This document shows positions 1 through 5,220 of a stretch of 6,167 nucleotides of DNA, one piece after another. The stretch's first letter is position 1. The number at the start of each line of letters is the position of its first letter. Both the position numbers and the translations under genes were made by a program. Source of the stretch: Candidatus Aenigmatarchaeota archaeon (GTDB lineage: Archaea; Aenigmatarchaeota; Aenigmatarchaeia; Aenigmatarchaeales; SZUA-1535); contig JALSPV010000134.1 of assembly GCA_026985775.1 (NCBI GenBank), positions 1 to 6,167 on the forward strand. The letters are read 5' to 3'. Below the pieces are notes generated by a model, which was given only the letters and a program-made list of their open reading frames with translations, searched no databases and was not told the origin of the DNA.

Positions 1-1308
1 AAACTCTATTTCTCTACACTTAAGTTCAACAAGCTTCAGCAAAAGTACATTTTGTGAAAGCACATAAAGTTTTACATTAAAAGTCGCGTCTTCGAGCTCG
101 CCTCCCGCAGGTAACTTTATACCTGCTCTTGCTACATTTATTTCCAAAAATTCGTAATAATGAAAAGTTGGTGAAAGCTCATTTCTAAAATTCAACCAAT
201 CTTCCACAACTTTATCTGCAAGCTTATCCCCTATTCTTGCATCTCTTGGATCTATTATCCCGGCTTTTACTATCTCTAACTCTTTAGCCTCATCGACTGG
301 AATCTTTTTAAGCAAAAAAGGATAAAGATCTGAGAGAGGCTGTACTTTTAGTATTTTTCCAAAAAGAAGCACATCACGAATTATTGGGTCGTAAGGATAA
401 ACCATTTCTTGCGGCGGAGAGCGCTCTATAAATCCAAGCTCGAATAACCTTAAGTTTTGCCATGCATAAAATGTCAAGCAATTCAAAAAAGTTGCCTGAT
501 AGGCATGTTCCCATGAAGAAAAAGCTGGTACAGAAATACGCCCTGCTTCTGAACCGATTTTGAGCATCTTATACTGTGCAATATAAGGCTTTAACCATTT
601 TTTATACTCTTCCACCAATTTTTTCCGCGATCTCAAAAGGGCTTTTAATCGCTCATACCTTTCTTTCACTTCTTTCCCGAAAACATCTCTCCATTTTTTG
701 TAGAGCTTATTTTTTGTTGCAAGAATTACAGCCTCTGCCTTAGAAATCTGAAGCTTTTCTGCTATCTCATCGGGATCTTCTTCATCCCTTAGCTTCATAA
801 AATCGTAAATTATCGTCGGCCATCTTGCAACTATTGAGCGGAGCGAAACACCTTCTCCTGTATGCACATCAACCTGATCTATAAAAATAGCCCTTAACCT
901 GTGTTCATCTCCCTTTTCGAGCGCATCTACAATCCCTCTGTATTTTCTCAGATCGTGAAGAAGCATTTCGTATTCTCCAACAATTTGAGCTGCTGTGCTT
1001 AAGCCTATTCTTATTTTTTCTTCAAGGTTCTGTTTCTGTGCCTGAGTGAGCTGGAAATATTGCGCATGAACAGGAGATACTTCTATCCATTCATCTACTT
1101 TTCTCAATGCCCAGTCTTGCTTAGGAAGCCAGAAAACAAGAGAATACAGAAGTCCTGTCCCACTTCCTACTGATCCTGTAAAGTCAAGAGTAGTAAAAGT
1201 ACCAAGACCTTTGACTTCGGGAACCCAGCAATGTATCCAATCTAGTATCTTACTATCCGGTGTGCTTTTAATTTGGCTTAAATCGTAAAGAGGTTTTTCT
1301 ATTGGCAT
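1..1308 (-). CDS. Conserved-looking protein of unknown function, 3' end cut by the window
   Basis: I read an uninterrupted frame of 436 codons from ATG at 1308 down to position 1, with no stop, so the protein is longer than what is visible. I do not recognise the family. The N-terminus starts MPIEKPLYDL. A glycine/serine-rich stretch (LDFTGSVGSGTG, about residues 41-52) is followed by a helical, charged part with a DVHTGEGVSL segment (about 147-156). After it comes a possible helix-turn-helix-like stretch, DPDEIAEKLQISKAEA (about 178-193), and a strongly basic helical region (about 200-240) that could form a coiled coil. No signal peptide, no clear membrane helix and no nucleotide-binding loop are visible, which suggests a soluble cytoplasmic protein. 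The start is the first ATG after the spacer and has no Shine-Dalgarno, so leaderless translation is likely. It is divergent from bud32. Codon use looks like the neighbours. That it is a real gene is nearly certain; its role is open. Confidence 0.85.
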   Translation of the reverse strand, partial: MPIEKPLYDLSQIKSTPDSKILDWIHCWVPEVKGLGTFTTLDFTGSVGSGTGLLYSLVFWLPKQDWALRKVDEWIEVSPVHAQYFQLTQAQKQNLEEKIRIGLSTAAQIVGEYEMLLHDLRKYRGIVDALEKGDEHRLRAIFIDQVDVHTGEGVSLRSIVARWPTIIYDFMKLRDEEDPDEIAEKLQISKAEAVILATKNKLYKKWRDVFGKEVKERYERLKALLRSRKKLVEEYKKWLKPYIAQYKMLKIGSEAGRISVPAFSSWEHAYQATFLNCLTFYAWQNLRLFELGFIERSPPQEMVYPYDPIIRDVLLFGKILKVQPLSDLYPFLLKKIPVDEAKELEIVKAGIIDPRDARIGDKLADKVVEDWLNFRNELSPTFHYYEFLEINVARAGIKLPAGGELEDATFNVKLYVLSQNVLLLKLVELKCREIEF

Positions 1309-1346
1309 ACTGAAATTTATTTTCTTTTTTACATTCTTAAATTACT
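1309..1346. promoter_or_regulatory. Divergent promoter spacer between the unknown gene and bud32
   Basis: Only 38 bp separate the two divergent start codons, and the spacer is almost entirely A and T. On the plus strand an AAATTTATTTT stretch (about 1313-1323) lies roughly 26-30 bp before the bud32 ATG. On the minus strand TAATTTAAG (about 1335-1343) lies a similar distance before the ATG at 1308. Both are acceptable archaeal TATA boxes, and the spacing would give leaderless or near-leaderless transcripts. There is no room for two independent promoters without overlap, so the two genes probably share or compete for this site. The boxes are judged by eye only. Confidence 0.4.
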
Positions 1347-1955
1347 ATGCATCTTCTTTCGCTGTGCGCAGAAGCAAAGGTATGGAAAGACGGAGAAAAG
1401 GTAATTAAGGAAAGGGTAGAGAAAAAGTACAGGATAAAAGAGTTGGATGAAAAGATCAGGAAAACAAGAACGAAGAGAGAAGCAAATCTTCTTATTGAAG
1501 CGAGAAGGTTCGGTATTCCCGTGCCTCGTGTTCTCGAAGTTCGGGATTTTGAAATTGTTATGGAATACATAGAAGGAGAAAAACTCAGAGATTTTCTTTT
1601 TACCTGTTCGCAACAAGAAGCTAAAGAGCTCTTTCGTGAGCTCGGAAGACTCGTTGCAAAATTGCATACATGCGGAATAATTCACGGTGATTTGACAACT
1701 TCTAACATTCTTGTCAAAGAAGGAAAGCTCTGGTTTATAGATTTTGGTTTAGGTTTTTTCTCAAAAAGATACGAAGACATGGCAACTGATTTGGCTGTAC
1801 TTAAAGAGTCTTTGCTTGCAACGCACAGCAGTATAGCTGAAGTCTGCTGGACAGAGTTTTTAAATAATTATGAAAAAAATTTTGATGAAGCAAAAAAAGT
1901 TTTAAATCAGCTTGAAAAAATAGAAAAACGTGGGAGATATGTCAGAAAAGATTGA
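1347..1955 (+). CDS. bud32: Bud32 kinase/ATPase of the KEOPS complex (stand-alone form)
   Basis: A 202-residue atypical small kinase, the usual length for archaeal Bud32. Visible motifs in order: AEAKVW near the N-terminus (8-13), which replaces a normal glycine-rich loop; the ATP-binding lysine candidate K21 in VIKERVEKKYR; the family motif RTKREANLL (41-49); a hinge-like MEYIEG (72-77); the catalytic HGDLTTSN (113-120) with D115 and N120; the metal-binding DFGLG (132-136); and the basic tail KRGRYVRKD (194-202), which in the family is needed for function. In KEOPS, Bud32 works with Kae1, Cgi121 and Pcc1 to make t6A at position 37 of ANN-decoding tRNAs in the cytoplasm. In many archaea Bud32 is fused to the C-terminus of Kae1; here it stands alone, and Kae1 is not in the window. 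There is no Shine-Dalgarno at the start, so translation may be leaderless. The 3' end overlaps the next gene. Confidence 0.95.
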   Translation: MHLLSLCAEAKVWKDGEKVIKERVEKKYRIKELDEKIRKTRTKREANLLIEARRFGIPVPRVLEVRDFEIVMEYIEGEKLRDFLFTCSQQEAKELFRELGRLVAKLHTCGIIHGDLTTSNILVKEGKLWFIDFGLGFFSKRYEDMATDLAVLKESLLATHSSIAEVCWTEFLNNYEKNFDEAKKVLNQLEKIEKRGRYVRKD

Positions 1956-2139
1956 GACAAAAAAAGAGGAACTGGAGAAAATTTCATTTTGGCTAATAGT
2001 TATTTCTGCTCTTCTCATAACAGCTGGTATAATTTTCGGAAGTTTTTTTAAATATGTTATTTCACTTTCTTTTTTCGGAGAATTCCTTTTTCTTACAGGA
2101 GTTTTTATTTTTATAATATCTCAAGCATTTACCAAGTAG
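1939..2139 (+). CDS. Small two-helix membrane protein of unknown function
   Basis: A 66-residue protein from ATG at 1939. It has a charged, helical N-terminal segment (MSEKIETKKEELEK) and two hydrophobic helices, roughly residues 15-37 and 39-62, joined by a short turn with a lysine. This predicts a hairpin membrane protein with both ends on the same side. No family is recognised. Its start lies 17 bp inside the end of bud32 in another frame, so the two are very likely cotranscribed and translationally coupled. A GTG at 1930, in the same frame, is an alternative start that adds three residues. I prefer the ATG because GGGAG sits just before it, although the spacing of 2 nt is short. The hydrophobic pattern and the overlap make it more than a chance frame, but there is no functional clue. 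Confidence 0.7.
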   Translation: MSEKIETKKEELEKISFWLIVISALLITAGIIFGSFFKYVISLSFFGEFLFLTGVFIFIISQAFTK

Positions 2140-2149
2140 ATTTTCGAAA

Positions 2150-2173
2150 AATTTTATAAGGTTTAAATTTTAT
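2150..2173 (+). promoter_or_regulatory. Candidate TATA-box region for the tRNA-Glu gene
   Basis: The stretch before the tRNA holds two AT-only elements: TTTTATAAG (about 2152-2160) and TTTAAATTTTAT (about 2162-2173). The second is centred about 27 bp before the first tRNA base and so is better placed if transcription begins at or just before the mature 5' end. The first would fit a start about 10 bp further upstream. The 55 bp between the membrane-protein stop and the tRNA contain no other feature I can identify. Confidence 0.4.
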
Positions 2174-2234
2174 CACTTACTTAATTCTTGCAAAGCCCCC
2201 GTCGTCTAGCCCGGTCAAGGATGGCGGCCTTTCG

Positions 2235-2270
2235 ATCATTCGAAAGGTTCGAGCCCTGCGATGAGAAGAA
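2235..2270 (+). other. tRNA intron 1 (36 nt) at the canonical position 37/38
   Basis: The junctions form a textbook archaeal BHB motif. The central 4-bp helix is C2229-G2268, U2230-A2267, U2231-A2266 and U2232-G2265. The first bulge is C2233-G2234-A2235 and the second is A2269-A2270-A2271. Cutting after the second base of each bulge releases exactly 2235-2270. The outer helix is the anticodon stem, and the inner helix is UCAUU (2236-2240) with GAUGA (2260-2264). The rest of the intron can fold as CGAA/UUCG (2241-2244 with 2248-2251). Splicing would be by the tRNA endonuclease and RtcB ligase, neither encoded here. Confidence 0.9.
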
Positions 2271-2291
2271 AGCCGCAGACCTGGGTTCAAA

Positions 2292-2314
2292 TGGTTTTGT
2301 AAAAGTTCTGAATT
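2292..2314 (+). other. tRNA intron 2 (23 nt) in the T-loop, position 59/60
   Basis: A second BHB forms on top of the T-stem. The central helix is U2286-A2312, U2287-A2311, C2288-G2310 and A2289-U2309. The bulges are A2290-A2291-U2292 and U2313-U2314-U2315. Cutting after the second base of each bulge gives an intron of 2292-2314 and restores the 7-nt loop UUCAAAU. Inside, G2293-C2308 and G2294-U2307 plus a short U/A helix close a very small hairpin with one bulged base. The intron interrupts the B-box region of the gene. Introns at 59/60 are a known non-canonical class, best documented in crenarchaea. Confidence 0.88.
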
Positions 2315-2331
2315 TCCCAGCGGGGGCACCA

Positions 2332-2365
2332 TTTGTAATTTTTACAAAATTTTGTTTTCTATTTT
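2332..2365 (+). terminator. Hairpin plus T-rich tract directly after the tRNA
   Basis: A perfect 7-bp inverted repeat, TTTGTAA (2332-2338) and TTACAAA (2342-2348) with a 3-nt loop, begins at the base following CCA. It is followed by a T-rich run (2349-2365, ATTTTGTTTTCTATTTT). T-runs end transcription in archaea, so this is the likely 3' end of the tRNA transcript. The AT-only stem is weak and may instead only mark the tRNase Z/trailer boundary. Confidence 0.5.
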
Positions 2366-2520
2366 AGCTCTAACCTTCACACGCCATCTTCGAAATCCCT
2401 GCTATAATCAATTAGCAGGAGCGGCAGGATTTAAAATTCCTTATGAAACCATTCGTTATTTAGCTGGTAGAAAGAAGTAAATTTAACGAAGAAGACATAA
2501 AAGAATATTTATGTTTTAGT
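2361..2520 (+). pseudogene. Decayed C-terminal remnant, possibly of an archaeal tyrosine recombinase (integrase)
   Basis: Frame 2361-2480 reads as protein-like residues ending ...GFKIPYETIRYLAGRKK and then a TAA. A +1 shift after that stop continues as KFNEEDIKEYL (from 2479). The pieces TRHLRN, then NQLAGAAG, then IPYETIRYLAGR have the order and spacing of the box-II end of tyrosine recombinases (HxLR...L..aG....i...lGH), with GR in place of GH as in several archaeal integrases. The EYL near the end could be where the nucleophilic tyrosine was. There is no credible start, the N-terminal and middle domains are missing, and the tail runs into the 3' end of the convergent ATPase gene, so this is not a working gene. 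Position right after a tRNA gene fits an integration scar. Alternatives are a remnant of a helix-turn-helix protein or chance; the assignment is by eye from about 45 residues. Confidence 0.4.
2493..2516 (-). terminator. Possible weak hairpin terminator of the ATPase gene
   Basis: Right after the ATPase stop codon on the minus strand, ACATAAA and TTTATGT (2508-2514 with 2495-2501) form a 7-bp AT-rich stem with a 6-nt loop, which can be extended by a G-U and an A-U pair. Pyrimidine-rich, T-containing sequence follows. This overlaps the candidate recombinase remnant on the other strand. The stem is weak and its role as a terminator is a guess. Confidence 0.25.
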
Positions 2521-4882
2521 TATACACCCCTATTTTTCTTATAATGAATACCTTCACAAAATCATCTATAAACATCCAGAGTATTACATATCCTATAATA
2601 ATTGCCACTAATAGTGATGACAGAGGAGTTATAAGAATTCCTAAAAGAGATAAGATTATTGCTATTATATCTGTACTCAAAACAGCAATTAATACATATT
2701 TTGATGGATATGGCTTCTTCCAGAATCTGTCTCTATTTCGTGTAATGAAAAGTGTAGAATGACCTGCAAGAACCAATTTCAAAAAGACTAAGGTTTGAAT
2801 TTCTGCAAGAGTTAACTTCAAAGAAGTTACAGCATAATAATAAATTAAAAATGTTCCCGTCAACCCAGTAAGTCCAAGTGCTGTGGAAAGTATTAAAACC
2901 TTTTTTAATTTAAACTCTGCTGGTGTTTTCTGCTCTACTACATTATCGTAGGCTATTGAAAGGATAGGAATGTCGTTAAGGAGTATTAAAAGAATTAACA
3001 TCAGTACAGAAATTGGGTAAAAGTGAAAAATTAATATTGATAATGTCATAAAGAACAGTATTCTTATCGTTTCAGTTATTCTGTAAATTACATATCCTTT
3101 CATTCTCTGGAAAATCCTTCTTGCCTCTTTGATTGCATCGTAAATTACAGAAAGACCCGGTTTCAGCAACACAAGATCTGCGGCTGCCCTTGCAGCATCA
3201 GTGGCTCCGTAAACGGCTATTCCCACATTTGCTTTTTTGAGCGCTGGAACATCGTTTACGCCATCTCCTGTCATCGCAACCTTATGATCATGTCTTTGCA
3301 GACATTCTACTATTTTGAACTTGTGCTCCGGAAATACCTCTGAAAATCCATCCGCTTTTTCTACTAACTCAGAAAACTCTTCTTTTTTCCTCAGTTTTAG
3401 AAGCTCTTTCATCGAATAAATAACTTCTCCTATTCCGAGGGTTTTTGCTATTGTTTTAGCTATCTCCACGTGATCGCCAGTAATCATTTTAATCCTTATT
3501 CCAAGGGATTTTATCTTCTGCACCAACTCAGCAGAGTCTTCTCTTGGAGGATCGTAGAGAGAAATCAATCCCACAAATTTCCACTTTCCATTTTTCTCTA
3601 TAGCAACAGCAAGAGCTCTGTAACCTTTCTTAGCAAAATCCTCTATCTTCTTTTCAATTTCCCTTTGTTCGTCTTCACTCAACTTACACAACTCCATTAT
3701 AACTTGGGGTGCTCCCTTTACCACTTTAAACCTCTCGCTATTTACTTCTACAATTGCTTCTGTTCTTTTTATAACGGGGTCGAAAGGTGTAAATTCTTTA
3801 ACCGCGTATTTGCTCGTATCTATACCAAATTTTTCCGCTTTCTCGAAAATAGCGAGATCTATAGGATCATTATCTTCTTTTCTCGAAGCAAGAGCTGCGA
3901 AAAGCAACACTTCTTTTTCAGAAAAATCATCACAAGTATACACTTCTCCAACTGTAAGTTTGTTTTTTGTCAAAGTTCCTGTTTTATCACAGCACAGCAC
4001 ATCTACGGTAGAGAGTTCTTCTATAGAAGCTAGTTTCGTTACAAGAATGTTTTTTCTCGCCAATTGAAGCGCACCCTTTGCCATTATTATGGAAAGCACG
4101 GCCGGCATTGCTACAGGTATCGAGGAAACTAACAAAACAAGAGAAAACCTCAGTGCCTCCATGAGATGCTGACCAGAAAAGAAAGAATCGATCAAAATAA
4201 CGAAAATCAGAGCAAGTGCCACAGCGATTAGATAATCTCCTATTTTTATCACAAGCGTCTGTACACCCGTTTTTTCCTTTACGCTCTTTACCATCTCCAC
4301 AGTTTTTCCAAAATAAGTAGATTTTCCTGTAGCAGTTACTATTGCATCGACCTCTCCTCTCTTTACCACAGACCCAGAGTAAATTTTATCACCCACCTTT
4401 TTTTCCACGGGCTGGGATTCTCCAGTAAGCATGGATTCATCAATCATTGCGTATTTTCCGCTTATAATCTCGGCGTCTGCCGGAACTATGTCACCTATTC
4501 TCAGCCTTATCACATCACCTGGCACAAGCTCCCTCGCGTCTATAATTTTCCACTTTCCATCTCTAAGAACTCTTGCCCTCAAAGCCATTTTTTTCTTCAA
4601 AAGCTCGATAACATTTTCTGCCTTGTATTCTTCTACGAAGCCTATTACTGCGTTTACAAAAAGAAGTATAACGATTAGAGTAAAATCAACCCAGTGTTCT
4701 AGAATTGCTGAGAGAATTGCTGCTGCTTCGATCATCCACGGAAGAGGACCCCAAAAATAAGAAAGAAACTTAAGAATCGGATGTTTTTTTTCTTCCCTTA
4801 TTTCATTATATCCGTATTTCTTAAGACGCTGTAAAGCTTCTTCTGTTGTAAGACCTAACCTCTCGTTTGATAGATTCGTCAT
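2516..4882 (-). CDS. P3A-type plasma-membrane proton-exporting P-type ATPase
   Basis: A complete 788-residue P-type ATPase that would pump H+ out of the cell at the cost of ATP. Order of parts: N-terminal cation-ATPase domain (about 5-40, GLTTEEALQRLKKYGYNEI); TM1-TM2 (about 45-84); actuator domain with TGES (153-156); TM3-TM4 (about 214-270) with PVAMP (256-260); phosphorylation site DKTGT with D299; nucleotide domain with KGAP (389-392); DPPR (444-447); TGD (468-470); hinge GDGVND (539-544); then TM5-TM10 (about 604-775). P3A hallmarks are N77 in TM2 (FVNAVIGFVEE, compare N106 of plant AHA2) and D637 in TM6 (LLNDIP, compare the proton-binding D684). The long C-terminal autoinhibitory domain of plant and fungal pumps is absent, as is usual in archaeal members. 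The start fits the family N-terminus and has no Shine-Dalgarno. The cation is inferred from motifs, not proven. Confidence 0.94.
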   Translation of the reverse strand: MTNLSNERLGLTTEEALQRLKKYGYNEIREEKKHPILKFLSYFWGPLPWMIEAAAILSAILEHWVDFTLIVILLFVNAVIGFVEEYKAENVIELLKKKMALRARVLRDGKWKIIDARELVPGDVIRLRIGDIVPADAEIISGKYAMIDESMLTGESQPVEKKVGDKIYSGSVVKRGEVDAIVTATGKSTYFGKTVEMVKSVKEKTGVQTLVIKIGDYLIAVALALIFVILIDSFFSGQHLMEALRFSLVLLVSSIPVAMPAVLSIIMAKGALQLARKNILVTKLASIEELSTVDVLCCDKTGTLTKNKLTVGEVYTCDDFSEKEVLLFAALASRKEDNDPIDLAIFEKAEKFGIDTSKYAVKEFTPFDPVIKRTEAIVEVNSERFKVVKGAPQVIMELCKLSEDEQREIEKKIEDFAKKGYRALAVAIEKNGKWKFVGLISLYDPPREDSAELVQKIKSLGIRIKMITGDHVEIAKTIAKTLGIGEVIYSMKELLKLRKKEEFSELVEKADGFSEVFPEHKFKIVECLQRHDHKVAMTGDGVNDVPALKKANVGIAVYGATDAARAAADLVLLKPGLSVIYDAIKEARRIFQRMKGYVIYRITETIRILFFMTLSILIFHFYPISVLMLILLILLNDIPILSIAYDNVVEQKTPAEFKLKKVLILSTALGLTGLTGTFLIYYYAVTSLKLTLAEIQTLVFLKLVLAGHSTLFITRNRDRFWKKPYPSKYVLIAVLSTDIIAIILSLLGILITPLSSLLVAIIIGYVILWMFIDDFVKVFIIRKIGVYN

Positions 4883-4902
4883 ACCAGTTTATACTTACTA
4901 AT

Positions 4903-4919
4903 TAAAAAGTAAATAAATG
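4903..4919 (-). promoter_or_regulatory. Candidate TATA region of the ATPase gene
   Basis: Read on the minus strand, CATTTATTTACTTTTT lies about 21-37 bp before the ATPase ATG, in the right place for an archaeal TATA box and a short or absent leader. It is AT-rich without a sharp consensus match, and the neighbouring TTTTTAATTAG is an equal candidate, so the exact box is uncertain. Confidence 0.35.
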
Positions 4920-4930
4920 TTTTCCCCAAA

Positions 4931-4945
4931 CCAAAACTTTATAAG
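4931..4945 (+). promoter_or_regulatory. BRE/TATA promoter of the 74-residue orphan gene
   Basis: CCAAAACTTTATAAG combines a purine-rich BRE-like element (CCAAAA) with a clear TATA box (CTTTATAAG). The box centre lies about 26 bp upstream of the ATG at 4967. That spacing puts the predicted transcription start at or next to the A of the ATG, so the mRNA is probably leaderless; consistent with this, no Shine-Dalgarno precedes the ATG. It is the best promoter match in the window. Confidence 0.7.
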
Positions 4946-4966
4946 CGATGAAATGCAAGTTGCTTT

Positions 4967-5191
4967 ATGATTGTAGAAATTGTGTTAAGAAATGAACCTA
5001 CTCTGGATCTCGAAGGATACGAAAAAATAGAAACAGCAAAGGGAAGTATTTTTTCAAATATCGTGGAAAAGAGAGTAGAAATAGTAGTAAAGAGGCATCC
5101 AGACGGAAAGGTAAGTGTTTTTACAGATAAATCTGAAGTAATAAAATCTATAATACAATCTGGAGAAGTCGTTGATATCCATGTGAAATAA
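4967..5191 (+). CDS. Small orphan protein of unknown function, 74 residues
   Basis: The product starts MIVEIVLRNEPTLDLEGYEK and ends EVVDIHVK. It is soluble, strongly charged and, by its alternating V/I pattern (IVEIVLR, RVEIVVKRH, KVSVFTD, VVDIHVK), probably mostly beta strands with one helix (about residues 55-65, DKSEVIKSIIQS). There is no cysteine, no membrane helix and no recognisable catalytic motif. I do not know the family. That it is a real gene is supported by a well-placed BRE/TATA box, a T-rich tract just after the stop, and an amino-acid composition typical of a small thermostable protein. It is a single-gene unit between divergent and convergent neighbours, so context gives no functional clue. 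It might be a small binding or regulatory protein, but that would be a guess. Confidence 0.75.
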   Translation: MIVEIVLRNEPTLDLEGYEKIETAKGSIFSNIVEKRVEIVVKRHPDGKVSVFTDKSEVIKSIIQSGEVVDIHVK

Positions 5192-5220
5192 AAAAGTGTT
5201 TTATTCTTTTTTCCTCTTTA
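5192..5220. terminator. T-rich convergent terminator region
   Basis: The 26 bp between the two convergent stop codons are runs of A and T. On the plus strand TGTTTTATTCTTTTTT (from 5198) would end the orphan transcript. On the minus strand the CTTTTTTATT complementary to about 5187-5196 would end the nucleotidyltransferase operon. No GC stem is present, as expected for archaeal oligo-T termination. Confidence 0.55.

Larger units (their letters stand above)
2195..2331 (+). tRNA. tRNA-Glu(UUC) with two introns and encoded CCA
   Basis: The acceptor stem is GCCCCCG (2195-2201) paired with CGGGGGC (2321-2327), followed by discriminator A and CCA (2329-2331). The D-arm spans 2204-2222 with GG at 2213-2214. 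The anticodon stem is GCGGC (2224-2228) with GCCGC (2272-2276). The loop CUUUCG plus A gives anticodon UUC (2231-2233), which decodes GAA and GAG. The variable loop is AGAC, and the T-stem is CTGGG (2281-2285) with CCCAG (2316-2320). A normal cloverleaf appears only after removal of 2235-2270 and 2292-2314; the mature tRNA is then 75 nt plus CCA, with a standard T-loop UUCAAAU. All stems pair fully apart from two G-U pairs in the D-stem. The glutamate identity rests on the anticodon and overall fit. Confidence 0.93.

Noticed and set aside
1329..1685. Minus-strand open frames opposite bud32
   Set aside because: They lie opposite a clearly coding kinase frame and their phenylalanine/serine-rich sequences resemble no real protein.
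2195..2331. Reading the region as a tRNA pseudogene because the T-arm looks broken
   Set aside because: Both interruptions have exact BHB geometry and their removal restores all stems and the conserved loops, so a functional intron-containing gene is the better explanation.
2265..2480. A single long frame running from inside the tRNA into the integrase-like remnant, considered as an intact partitioned integrase N-terminal piece
   Set aside because: The part over the tRNA has no start and no protein-like character; the remnant resembles the recombinase C-terminus, not the N-terminus, so the open frame across the tRNA is probably chance.
2544..2762. 72-residue plus-strand frame opposite the C-terminal helices of the ATPase
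   Set aside because: Antisense shadow of membrane-helix codons; no independent support.
3470..4067. Two open frames on the plus strand (3470-4033 and 3810-4067) inside the ATPase gene
   Set aside because: They are antisense to the conserved catalytic domain of the pump, have a serine/phenylalanine-rich composition typical of shadow frames, and have no promoter or start signal.
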